Assembly: GCA_946183365.1 (NCBI GenBank)
Contig: CAMHAH010000003.1
Span: 62,001 to 126,000, forward strand
Reading direction: 5' to 3'
DNA length: 64,000 nt
Source of the DNA: an uncultured Clostridia bacterium
GTDB lineage: Bacteria; Bacillota; Clostridia; Oscillospirales; Acutalibacteraceae
Under the pieces are notes generated by a model, which saw only the letters and a list, made by a program, of their open reading frames with translations, searched no databases and had not been told where the DNA came from. The position numbers were made by a program, and so were the translations under genes. Below, piece by piece: positions 35,502 to 42,442 of this stretch (position 1 is the first letter of the stretch; each line of letters starts with the position of its first letter).

Positions 35502-38402
35502 ATGAAAAAAACCATATCCATCCTGTTGTCGCTGATTATGTTGCTCAGCGTGTTCACGATCATCCCTGTCGTTTCGGCGGGGGCGCTGGACGGCGTCGGT
35601 TATCTCGACGAGAACGGCGAAGAGCAGACCGCAAACGGCGTGACCGCGATCACGAGCGGTACGACCACACTCAATGCAGGCTGGTACGCGGTGACTGCCG
35701 ATACAGAGATCAACAGCCGCATCACCTGCACCGGCGACGTCTACCTGATCCTCTGCAACGATACGACCCTGACCGCCCATAAGGGTATCACGGTCTCGGG
35801 AGATGATAACAGTCTGACGATCTATCAGCAGGCTGAAGCGGTAAATGCAGAAACAGGCAAGCTGATCATCGATCAGGTCGACAGAGATAACGCCGGCATC
35901 GGCGGCAGTAATAATGGCTCCGGCAATAATATCACAATAAACGGCGGAACCGTTACCGTGACCGGCGGTTATCACGGCGCGGGCATCGGCGGCGGTTATA
36001 AAGGCTCCGGCAATAATATCACAGTAAACGGCGGAACCGTTACCGTGACCGGCAGTTTTGCCGGCGCGGGCATCGGCGGCGGTTCTGGTAGCTACGGTAA
36101 TAATATCACCATCAACGGCGGAACCGTTTCCGCGACCGGAGGTCAGTACGGCGCGGGCATCGGCGGCGGTTATGGTAGCTACGGTAAAAACATCACCATC
36201 AACGGCGGTATCGTTACCGCGACCGGCGGTTCCTGCGGCGCGGGCATCGGCGGCGGTTTTTTCGGCTCCGGCGAAGACATCACAATCAACGGCGGCGCCG
36301 TTACTGCAACCGGCGTTGAAAATGGCGCGGGCATCGGCGGCGGTTACCAAGGCGGCGGTGGCGGCATCTCCCTGAGCTGGACGAACGTTACCGACAACAT
36401 CACTGTAAACAGCTACAGCGGTACTGTTTCGCTGGGGAAGCCGTTTCACGACGGTGCGTCTGTATTTGACGCCGGAACAGTATTTGAAGCCGGCGTGGTT
36501 TCCGATAAAAGTAAGCTTGCAAACAAGACGCTCAGACCGTATTACGATCTTTCGGCGCTGGACAGCGTCAGCTACATCGACGAGAACGGCGATCCCAAGA
36601 CCGCCGGCGCCGCAACCATAGTAACCGGCGATATGACGGCGTTCAGCTCGCGCTGGACCTCGGGCTGGTATGCGGTGAATTCCGATATCACCAACAACAA
36701 CCGTATCACCTGCAACGGCGACATTAACCTGATCCTTTGTGACGGCGCGAAGTTGACCGTAAACAGCGGTATCGCAGTCAACGAGGGCAGCAGCATCACG
36801 ATCTACGGACAGAGCGGCGGCACAGGCGAACTGAAGATCGACGGTACCGCTTTAACGCATGACGCCTCTCTCGGCAGTGACAGTGAAACAAACAGCGGCA
36901 CAATTACCATCAACGGCGGCAAAATCATCGCAACCTGCGGTCGGCGCGGCGCGGCGATCGGCAGCGGATATAGTGCAGAATGTTCTGTCATTATCAACGG
37001 CGGCCATATCCAAGCGAGCGGCAGCAACTTAGCAGCCGGCGCTGTAATCGGAAGCGGTTATCAAGGCAGCGGTACCGTTACTATCAACGGCGGTATTGTC
37101 AGCGCAACCTACGCTGACTACGGAGCGGCGATCGGCGGCGGTTCTGAGGGCAGCGGTACCGTTACTATCAACGGCGGTACTGTCAACGCAATCGACGCTG
37201 ACTACGGAGCGGCGATCGGCGGCGGTTCTAAGGGCAGCTATGCTGTTGTTATCAACGGCGGAAATGTTTCGGCATTTACATCAGGTGAAGGCGAAGGCAT
37301 CGGCGATGGTGCGAATGGTACCGGAGGCACTATCAGCCTGAGTTGGACGGATATTAACGACAGCATTTTTACAAGCTGCTGCTACCTTAAAAAAGACTCA
37401 TTGAAAAAAACGTTCCATGACGGAGCGTCTGCATATGAAGTAGGAACAATATATAAAGCCGGCGCGGAATCATATGAAGGCGGGATTTATTACAAAACGC
37501 TCAGGCCGTATTATCCCATCTTTGCTGGCCATTCGATCTCCCTCAAAGGCGATATCGGCATGAACTATTTCCTTGATGAAACGACTCAAGGCGCTCAGCT
37601 GCATTGTGAATGGTACAACAAGACTTTTGACCACACCGTTACCGAAGCGGATTATGACGCTGCAAGCGGCTATTACAAGGTTCAGGTCAATGTGGCTGTG
37701 GCTGAGATGAACTGCCCCGTCACCGCTACACTCACAAACGCGGACGGCGATTCGATAACCGACGTGTACAGCGTACGTGATTACGCCGATGTGATCCTCG
37801 ACAGCGAGTCCGATTTCAGCAATGGCTATGTCGCTGCAAACGGTGCGGAAAAATACGGCGTACTCGTTGATTTGATCAAGAAAACGCTCGACTACGGTGC
37901 AAAGGCTCAGACGCGCTTCGGCGTAACGGACTATGAACTTGCCAACACAGGCGTGGACTACACCATGGAGTTGATCACCGCCAACCATATCAAGACAAAA
38001 AAGACCGATATGACAAAGGACTTGGACAAGGCAGGACTGAACTATGTCGGCACTTCCATTGTGTTCCTTTCTCAGACAACCCTTCGCCACTATTACGTTA
38101 TCAGCGACGCGAGGCTGTTTGCACTGGCAAAGGAAACAGCCAACTTTACGTTTGTTGATAAGGGACAGCTCATTTGCTTTGAGCAAAAGGACATTTCTGC
38201 CGCGCAGCTTGATGTGGCGCAGATTTTCAGACTCGGCGATACTACCTACAATTATTCGGTTCTCGACTACTGCAAGCTGGTACTTGCTGACGAGAGTAAA
38301 TCGCAGGCTGACAGAGAGCTTGCAATGGCTACCTACTGGTATAACGACGCGGCAAAGGCATACTTCTACGGCTCCGACGAATATGAGGACGATATGGTAT
38401 GA
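35502..38402 (+). CDS. Large secreted protein with two AGIGGG-type beta-helix repeat regions
   Basis: I chose ATG at 35502 (966 aa): AAGGAGG precedes it and the product starts with a signal peptide (KKTISILLSLIMLLSVFTII..SAGA); upstream codons in the same frame have no site. Two similar modules follow: a WYAV/RITC.GD.nLIL domain, then about 25-residue repeats with AGIGGG or AAIGGG and ITINGGTV.A. (about residues 130-290 and 460-610), predicted to form a right-handed beta-helix. The C-terminal 300 residues (HSISLKGDIGMNYFLDE onward) form a domain I have seen in large clostridial surface proteins. No LPxTG motif is seen. Probably an extracellular adhesin or matrix protein. Confidence 0.9.
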   Translation: MKKTISILLSLIMLLSVFTIIPVVSAGALDGVGYLDENGEEQTANGVTAITSGTTTLNAGWYAVTADTEINSRITCTGDVYLILCNDTTLTAHKGITVSGDDNSLTIYQQAEAVNAETGKLIIDQVDRDNAGIGGSNNGSGNNITINGGTVTVTGGYHGAGIGGGYKGSGNNITVNGGTVTVTGSFAGAGIGGGSGSYGNNITINGGTVSATGGQYGAGIGGGYGSYGKNITINGGIVTATGGSCGAGIGGGFFGSGEDITINGGAVTATGVENGAGIGGGYQGGGGGISLSWTNVTDNITVNSYSGTVSLGKPFHDGASVFDAGTVFEAGVVSDKSKLANKTLRPYYDLSALDSVSYIDENGDPKTAGAATIVTGDMTAFSSRWTSGWYAVNSDITNNNRITCNGDINLILCDGAKLTVNSGIAVNEGSSITIYGQSGGTGELKIDGTALTHDASLGSDSETNSGTITINGGKIIATCGRRGAAIGSGYSAECSVIINGGHIQASGSNLAAGAVIGSGYQGSGTVTINGGIVSATYADYGAAIGGGSEGSGTVTINGGTVNAIDADYGAAIGGGSKGSYAVVINGGNVSAFTSGEGEGIGDGANGTGGTISLSWTDINDSIFTSCCYLKKDSLKKTFHDGASAYEVGTIYKAGAESYEGGIYYKTLRPYYPIFAGHSISLKGDIGMNYFLDETTQGAQLHCEWYNKTFDHTVTEADYDAASGYYKVQVNVAVAEMNCPVTATLTNADGDSITDVYSVRDYADVILDSESDFSNGYVAANGAEKYGVLVDLIKKTLDYGAKAQTRFGVTDYELANTGVDYTMELITANHIKTKKTDMTKDLDKAGLNYVGTSIVFLSQTTLRHYYVISDARLFALAKETANFTFVDKGQLICFEQKDISAAQLDVAQIFRLGDTTYNYSVLDYCKLVLADESKSQADRELAMATYWYNDAAKAYFYGSDEYEDDMV

Positions 38403-38436
38403 CGGTTCGCGGAAACAATCATACGGAGATTTTGCT

Positions 38437-38556
38437 ATGACAAAAGAGGCTTATAAGCGTACCGAAATCGAAATCATCGCATTCACCGTTGACGATGTAC
38501 TTACTACATCGGGCGTTGAGCAGCTGGATGAGTATGAGGTTGATCCAATTAAGTAA
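38437..38556 (+). CDS. 39-residue peptide downstream of the secreted protein
   Basis: ATG at 38437 follows CGGAGA by about 8 bases; 39 codons to TAA at 38554. The peptide MTKEAYKRTEIEIIAFTVDD continues with VLTTSG and ends with an acidic tail (DEYEVDP). This EIEII.F...DV.TTSG pattern resembles short orphan peptides frequently seen in Ruminococcaceae and related clostridia. It is 34 bp after the large secreted protein and probably co-transcribed. No leader cleavage or RiPP enzyme is nearby, so function is unknown. Confidence 0.65.
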   Translation: MTKEAYKRTEIEIIAFTVDDVLTTSGVEQLDEYEVDPIK

Positions 38557-38589
38557 ACCATAGTAATAAGAACGATAGCTGTTTTGCGG

Positions 38590-38820
38590 CAATAAAAAAC
38601 GCCCCGACGGCGGGATCAGAGATATGATAGTCCGATCCTCCAGCGGGGCGATTTTGCGTCTAAATAGGCGAGAAGCGGCTTGTCTATGAGGTTCTTGAGA
38701 AAAGCGCAAAAAAAGAACAAGACTCCCGATTGTATCAAATCGAGAGTCTTAGTTTGGTTGCGGGGGTTACGGAGACCTTTCCTCGCGACCTGATACATTG
38801 TAAAGGAAACCTCCATCATA
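38590..38820. repeat. Dispersed repeat, copy B
   Basis: Second copy of the repeat at 34700-34915, with the 33-bp identical block at 38726-38758. Here a 15-bp stretch, TTTGGTTGCGGGGGT (38753-38767), is identical to the 3' end of the initiator tRNA plus its CCA (minus strand), followed on that strand by a terminator hairpin. The two copies bracket the secreted protein and its small peptide. Confidence 0.75.
38600..38656. terminator. Long-stem hairpin after the 39-aa peptide gene
   Basis: CGCCCCG near 38601 pairs with CGGGGCG near 38643, a long loop between, followed by ATTTTG. Probable terminator of the secreted-protein transcript. Confidence 0.6.
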
Positions 38821-39015
38821 AGGATACGCCCGTCCCCGTCGTCGTCGCGTGTCGTCTGACTTCGCCTCGTTGCCTCGGCTCGTTATACTCGCGCTTTGGA
38901 CGACACCGTTCGTGAAAAACAATTCACCGGATTGTTTTTCACTCACTAACCCAACGAGCTAAGCAGCCGTCTATAGCATAACCCGCAGGTCATGAGAAAT
39001 CCATACTTCATAATA
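38821..39015. other. Intergenic region with a perfect 12-bp hairpin
   Basis: No gene supported. GTGAAAAACAAT (38912-38923) pairs with ATTGTTTTTCAC (38931-38942). Otherwise the stretch shows a CGTCGTCG-rich segment near 38835-38850 and nothing else clear. Confidence 0.5.
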
Positions 39016-39058
39016 AAAGAAAGATCAAGGTATTCTATCAATACCTTGATCTTTCTTT
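39016..39058 (-). terminator. Original terminator of the initiator tRNA gene (left of the element)
   Basis: A perfect 19-bp stem (39016-39034 with 39040-39058) around a 5-base loop, followed on the minus strand by a short T-rich stretch (TTATT). Its outer arm overlaps the left attachment repeat. It now follows only a tRNA fragment. Confidence 0.85.
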
Positions 39059-39103
39059 GGTTGCGGGGGTGGGACTTGAACCTCACGACCTCCGGGTTAT
39101 GAG
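39052..39103. repeat. Left attachment repeat (3' half of tRNA-fMet)
   Basis: 52 bp identical to 50434-50485. It covers the CCA end, T arm, variable loop and anticodon-stem 3' side of the initiator tRNA, but the 5' half is missing here. It marks one boundary of the integrated element, 335 bp from the integrase gene end. Confidence 0.95.
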
Positions 39104-39198
39104 GTCAAAATCCAACTGTTTGTAGTTTTTGATAATCTCAAACTTTCTGAAATTAAAGCTGTTTTCATGGCGTTAACCGTTTGTAATTCGTGACGTTT

Positions 39199-39239
39199 AT
39201 AAACATCATTTAATGACAATAAACATCATATAAACATCA
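39199..39239 (+). repeat. Three ATAAACATCA repeats (left arm-type integrase sites)
   Basis: Perfect copies at 39199-39208, 39219-39228 and 39230-39239, about 100-135 bp inside the left attachment repeat. The same 10-mer, in the same orientation, occurs twice at the right end. This is the arrangement of arm-type sites for tyrosine integrases. Confidence 0.8.
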
Positions 39240-39261
39240 AATTGTGAGGTACATGATTATA

Positions 39262-39291
39262 GGGAGCGACGCTGTATCGCTCCCTTATTTT
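39262..39291 (+). terminator. Terminator-like hairpin inside the left end of the element
   Basis: GGGAGCGA (39262-39269) pairs with TCGCTCCC (39277-39284), followed by TTATTTT. It could protect the element from outside transcription. Confidence 0.7.
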
Positions 39292-39457
39292 GTGCCCTAT
39301 TCAATATTTCTATCTTGCCGACGATGATCTCAAAGAGTTCAAGAGCAACGTGACTGATAGTCACGTAGTGAAGCCTGCTGCTCCTATTCTCTACCTGTGC
39401 ACAGAGCGCGGTGCAAACCACTACTGCAAGATCCTCTGTTATCCTGCATTCATCTGA
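39290..39457 (+). pseudogene. Possible gene fragment opposite the integrase end
   Basis: The frame YFYLADDDLKEFKSNVTDSH continues through VVKPAAPILYLC and ends YCKILCYPAFI. It looks coding (mixed hydrophobic core and acidic surface) but has no ribosome site; a TTG at 39290 directly follows a terminator hairpin. It may be the tail of a lost gene. Family not recognised. Confidence 0.3.
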
Positions 39458-40830
39458 GCGCGTCCGGGGGATAACAGATGTTCCAGTGTTTCGGCAGCCG
39501 CTTCATCGGCTGAGCGTATTGCGTGTGCGTAGATACGACCGGTAGTGACGGTATCGGCATGACCGAGCCTCTTTGCTACGGTTGTGAGAGGAACGCCGCC
39601 TGCGATCTGCAAGGTAGCGTTTGTATGGCGCAGGGAATGCACGGAAATGTGCGGCAGCTTGTCGCTGTGAGCCGCTACGAATTTCGCGAACCACCGGGAG
39701 AGTGTATCGGGGTGCAGCGGCATACCCTCGTCATTGGTGAAGATCCTGTCGCTCTCGTGCCATCTATCGCCCACACTCAGCCGTTTTTCTATCTGATACC
39801 TGCGGTAGGCTTTGAGGTCGCTGATCGCAGTCTGCGGCAGCTTGATGATCCTGTTTGATGTCCGGTTCTTTGTTTCATCCTCATAAATACCACGATCGGG
39901 CAGATAGAGCGAGGACCGACACACCTGCATGATTGACTTGTCAAAGTCGATATCCGACCAATTCAATCCCAGCGCTTCACCGCGTCTGAGACCTGTGAAC
40001 AACAGAAAACGGATCGCGGTTTTATATAAAGTATCCTCTGCTTCGAGCAGATCGAGCAAGGCGGCGGCCTGCACCTCGTCCAGATACTTCGGCTCTGTAC
40101 GCTCCACGCGCGGAGGCTTTGTGCGATCGCAGGGATTTGCAAACAGCGCGCCCCATTCGACTGCCGTGCCGAGTATCGAGGAGATCAATCGGTGATGGTG
40201 CAGTATTGTTTTGGATGATAAAGGCTTGTTTATATCGACAGGCTCAAATAATTCCTGCTGCGGTCTACCGATCGCTTTTGATAGATTTTGAGCAGTCTGC
40301 TTCGTGCAGTTATTACCTCGGATGATCGACAGGATGTTACTTGCCGCTACGCCGCTTTGACGTTGCATAGCCGCCTTTGAAAGCTTATGTTCCCGCATAT
40401 ATCCGTCTAAATCAAAGATACATTTATACTTTGTATCTTCGCGGATACCACCCTCGGCGAGATTTTCGTAAAAGGTCAATAGGTGCTGCGGCTGGATACG
40501 GTCAAGGCGCATATGTCCGATCGCGGCGTTGATCCGAGGGAACATAGATTGATACCGGGCATAGGTCTTAGGACGAAGATCAGACTTTTTATGTCTGAAC
40601 CACTCGGCGGCAAAGTCAGCAAACTTCATTTTGCTGTCCATGACAAAGCCCTTCCTGCACTGCTCTTCGAATAATACAGCTTGCCGCTGTACTTCCTTCT
40701 CGATCTGCTTTGCGGTCATCCCGTTTTCGGGTGTGTAAGTCATCGTCTTGCGGATCTGCTTACCGTTGATGTCATAACCGCAGGACACAGCGATCTGATA
40801 GCTGTTATTGCGTTTCCTGATTGTTGCCAT
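39439..40830 (-). CDS. int: Tyrosine integrase with an internal helix-turn-helix
   Basis: This 463-aa integrase has an N-terminal arm-binding AP2-like domain (MATIRKRNNSYQIAVSCGYD), a SAM-like core-binding region (FAAEWFRHKKSDLRPKTYAR) and a C-terminal catalytic domain. The catalytic set is Arg282 (GLRRGEA), His398/Arg401 (HSLRH), His424 (LGHAD) and Tyr434 (GRIYAH). Between core-binding and catalytic domains, about 139-197, an XRE-like HTH is inserted (LSKAAMQRQSGVAASNILSI then KAIGRPQQELFEPV). I chose ATG at 40830; GGTGA is 5 bases upstream. It overlaps the repressor gene by 26 bp. It recombines at tRNA-fMet. Confidence 0.95.
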   Translation of the reverse strand: MATIRKRNNSYQIAVSCGYDINGKQIRKTMTYTPENGMTAKQIEKEVQRQAVLFEEQCRKGFVMDSKMKFADFAAEWFRHKKSDLRPKTYARYQSMFPRINAAIGHMRLDRIQPQHLLTFYENLAEGGIREDTKYKCIFDLDGYMREHKLSKAAMQRQSGVAASNILSIIRGNNCTKQTAQNLSKAIGRPQQELFEPVDINKPLSSKTILHHHRLISSILGTAVEWGALFANPCDRTKPPRVERTEPKYLDEVQAAALLDLLEAEDTLYKTAIRFLLFTGLRRGEALGLNWSDIDFDKSIMQVCRSSLYLPDRGIYEDETKNRTSNRIIKLPQTAISDLKAYRRYQIEKRLSVGDRWHESDRIFTNDEGMPLHPDTLSRWFAKFVAAHSDKLPHISVHSLRHTNATLQIAGGVPLTTVAKRLGHADTVTTGRIYAHAIRSADEAAAETLEHLLSPGRAQMNAG

Positions 40831-41506
40831 TATCGTCACCATCTTCCGTCTGATCATCGTATGCTTTTGCTAACGCTTCATCTAAGTGAGTATTAGCATC
40901 CAACAGTTCAAAATACTCTTCATTTGAATAATCTCTTATTAAACTTTTTACTCCTTCCTGAGCATAAAACAATCTAAATAATAATTCTTTTTCAACATCA
41001 GTTATGTCAAAAAACTCAAAGGTCTGACCAATCTGAAAAGATTGTGGTTCTTCCGCTCGCTGTTCTATTCTTTTTATTTTTGAAATTGCTTCTTTTATTG
41101 TTCTGCTGTAATCCTCAATGTCCAGCGTTAATCTCCTAATATAATCTGATTTCAGAACATAATCCATTATAACAGAAAGTTCCTCGCCAATATTTAATGC
41201 AAATTTCTTTTTGAAATATTGACGAGTGCTAATCAACTGCTCAACTGACTTTTCACTTAATCCGGTATACTCGCATACAAAACGCAAATCACGATCTTGT
41301 GTAGCAGGTTCAACCAAACCGAGAAGATAATCAGCTGACACGTTAAATATTTCTGTTAACGCAACAATATCATCAGCTGATGGGGTTGATTTGCCCCGCT
41401 CCCAATCAGCTATTTTTTGCCGGTTGCATTGCAGCTTAGCGGCAAGATCAACCTGAGTTAATTTATCTTTAATGCGTAAACTTTTTATCAATTCATTAAT
41501 CTTCAT
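40805..41506 (-). CDS. XRE-family repressor of the element
   Basis: This 233-aa protein has an N-terminal HTH (LRIKDKLTQVDLAAKLQCNR, then ADWERGKSTPSADDIVALTE, residues about 8-60). A long helical C-terminal region carries charged coiled-coil type segments and no peptidase motif. ATG at 41506 follows AGGAGT. The leftward promoter (41629-41657) lies 123 bp upstream and drives repressor plus integrase. It probably binds one or both palindromes in the divergent region and holds the element silent, like Stl or CI-type regulators. Confidence 0.9.
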   Translation of the reverse strand: MKINELIKSLRIKDKLTQVDLAAKLQCNRQKIADWERGKSTPSADDIVALTEIFNVSADYLLGLVEPATQDRDLRFVCEYTGLSEKSVEQLISTRQYFKKKFALNIGEELSVIMDYVLKSDYIRRLTLDIEDYSRTIKEAISKIKRIEQRAEEPQSFQIGQTFEFFDITDVEKELLFRLFYAQEGVKSLIRDYSNEEYFELLDANTHLDEALAKAYDDQTEDGDDNGNNQETQ

Positions 41507-41571
41507 TTTAGTACTCCTTTTATGCGAGTGTCATAAATTTTCCACACAACCAAAAATAAGTGGAATTTCAC

Positions 41572-41600
41572 TTGACCACTGATAATTTCCATGATATAAT
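41572..41600 (+). promoter_or_regulatory. Rightward promoter of the switch with its 13-bp palindromic operator
   Basis: TTGACC (41572-41577), 17-bp spacer, TATAAT (41595-41600). The perfect inverted repeat TGATAATTTCCAT (41580-41592) / ATGGAAATTATCA (41607-41619) brackets the -10. Repressor bound here would block the small HTH, Xis and primase genes. Confidence 0.85.
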
Positions 41601-41615
41601 TTGTATATGGAAATT

Positions 41616-41657
41616 ATCATCATCTTTTATAATATAATCTGATGATGATTTTGTCAA
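41616..41657 (-). promoter_or_regulatory. Leftward promoter of repressor/integrase with a second palindrome
   Basis: On the minus strand TTGACA (41652-41657), 17-bp spacer, TATTAT (41629-41634). ATCATCATC (41616-41624) and GATGATGAT (41641-41649) form an inverted repeat around the -10. The two palindromes differ in sequence, suggesting two regulators. Confidence 0.82.
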
Positions 41658-41689
41658 TACTCTTTTTTTGACAAAGGAGGTGTAAAAGA

Positions 41690-41899
41690 ATGAAATCCAA
41701 TGTTGATATCCGTAAGTATGCAAAAGAAAACAGTGTGTACTTATATGAAGTCGCTGAGGCACTAAATATCAGCGAGCCGACAATCATGCGTTGGCTGCGT
41801 ACTAATCTAACTGACGAACGCAAGGCAACTATGATTGAAGCCATTGATCGCGTAGCGGCACAGCACGCCGCTCAGATCGCCGCTACTGCCGCAAACTAA
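41690..41899 (+). CDS. Small HTH protein (Cro-like position)
   Basis: This 69-aa protein has a HTH (YLYEVAEALNISEPTIMRWL, residues about 18-37) and an Ala-rich tail. AAAGGAGG precedes ATG. It is the first gene of the rightward transcript opposite the XRE repressor, the place of Cro or Str-type anti-repressor regulators. It could bind the second palindrome. Assignment as a DNA-binding switch protein is inferred from position and the HTH. Confidence 0.8.
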   Translation: MKSNVDIRKYAKENSVYLYEVAEALNISEPTIMRWLRTNLTDERKATMIEAIDRVAAQHAAQIAATAAN

Positions 41900-42124
41900 A
41901 GAAGCCGCCCGGGGAATGGCACTTCCACGAACGGCAAGAGCTGCCGCCAACCCCTGCATACGCAGATCCAAACGCGGCAACAGCCCTGTAAACAGTATAA
42001 CACAATTTTTCGGGGCTGTAAATCGTTTTTCCGATCGGTTGCATAAAACTATGCAACTCTTCGCTTTGCTTGCGCATTAGTGAAGTATACTTCAATTTAC
42101 AAACCGAAAGGGTGATTATTTTAC

Positions 42125-42430
42125 ATGACTGAGAGTTATCAAAACGACTGTCAGAATAATACAGAAAAGGGCGTACGTTCAACACGCGCCATGCCGCGAA
42201 TGAGGACTGTGAATGAAGCGGCTCGGGAGCTCAAAGCGCTGGATCCTCACACAGCCATGACGGCTTATCATATCAGACGCCTGTGTCTGACCGGCATACT
42301 GCCGACCGTGAAAGCCGGAAAAAAGATTTTGTTTAACCTGGATACCCTGATCGAGTATATGCAGGATCCCGCCGCCGAGAAATTCAAGCCGAAGCCTGCC
42401 GCTGCAGGCGGTATCAGGCGTGTTGTGTAA
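42125..42430 (+). CDS. Excisionase-like HTH protein
   Basis: This 101-aa protein has a MerR/Xis-like winged HTH: MRTVNEAARELKALDPHTAM, TAYHIRRLCLTGILPTVKAG and KKILFNLDTLIEYMQ, residues about 25-80. The two-strand wing with VKAGKKILFN is typical of excisionases that read a DNA site and bend DNA. It lies between the small HTH and the primase gene. The preceding 225 bp (41900-42124) holds a small hairpin and no gene. A role in excision from tRNA-fMet is inferred. Confidence 0.82.
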   Translation: MTESYQNDCQNNTEKGVRSTRAMPRMRTVNEAARELKALDPHTAMTAYHIRRLCLTGILPTVKAGKKILFNLDTLIEYMQDPAAEKFKPKPAAAGGIRRVV

Positions 42431-42442
42431 GGCGGTGAGCCC

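Noticed and set aside
35373..36449. A 358-codon open frame on the minus strand opposite the secreted repeat protein
   Set aside because: Its Ala-rich repetitive product is only the mirror of the AGIGGG-type repeats. No ribosome site, and the plus-strand gene has a signal peptide and a good site.
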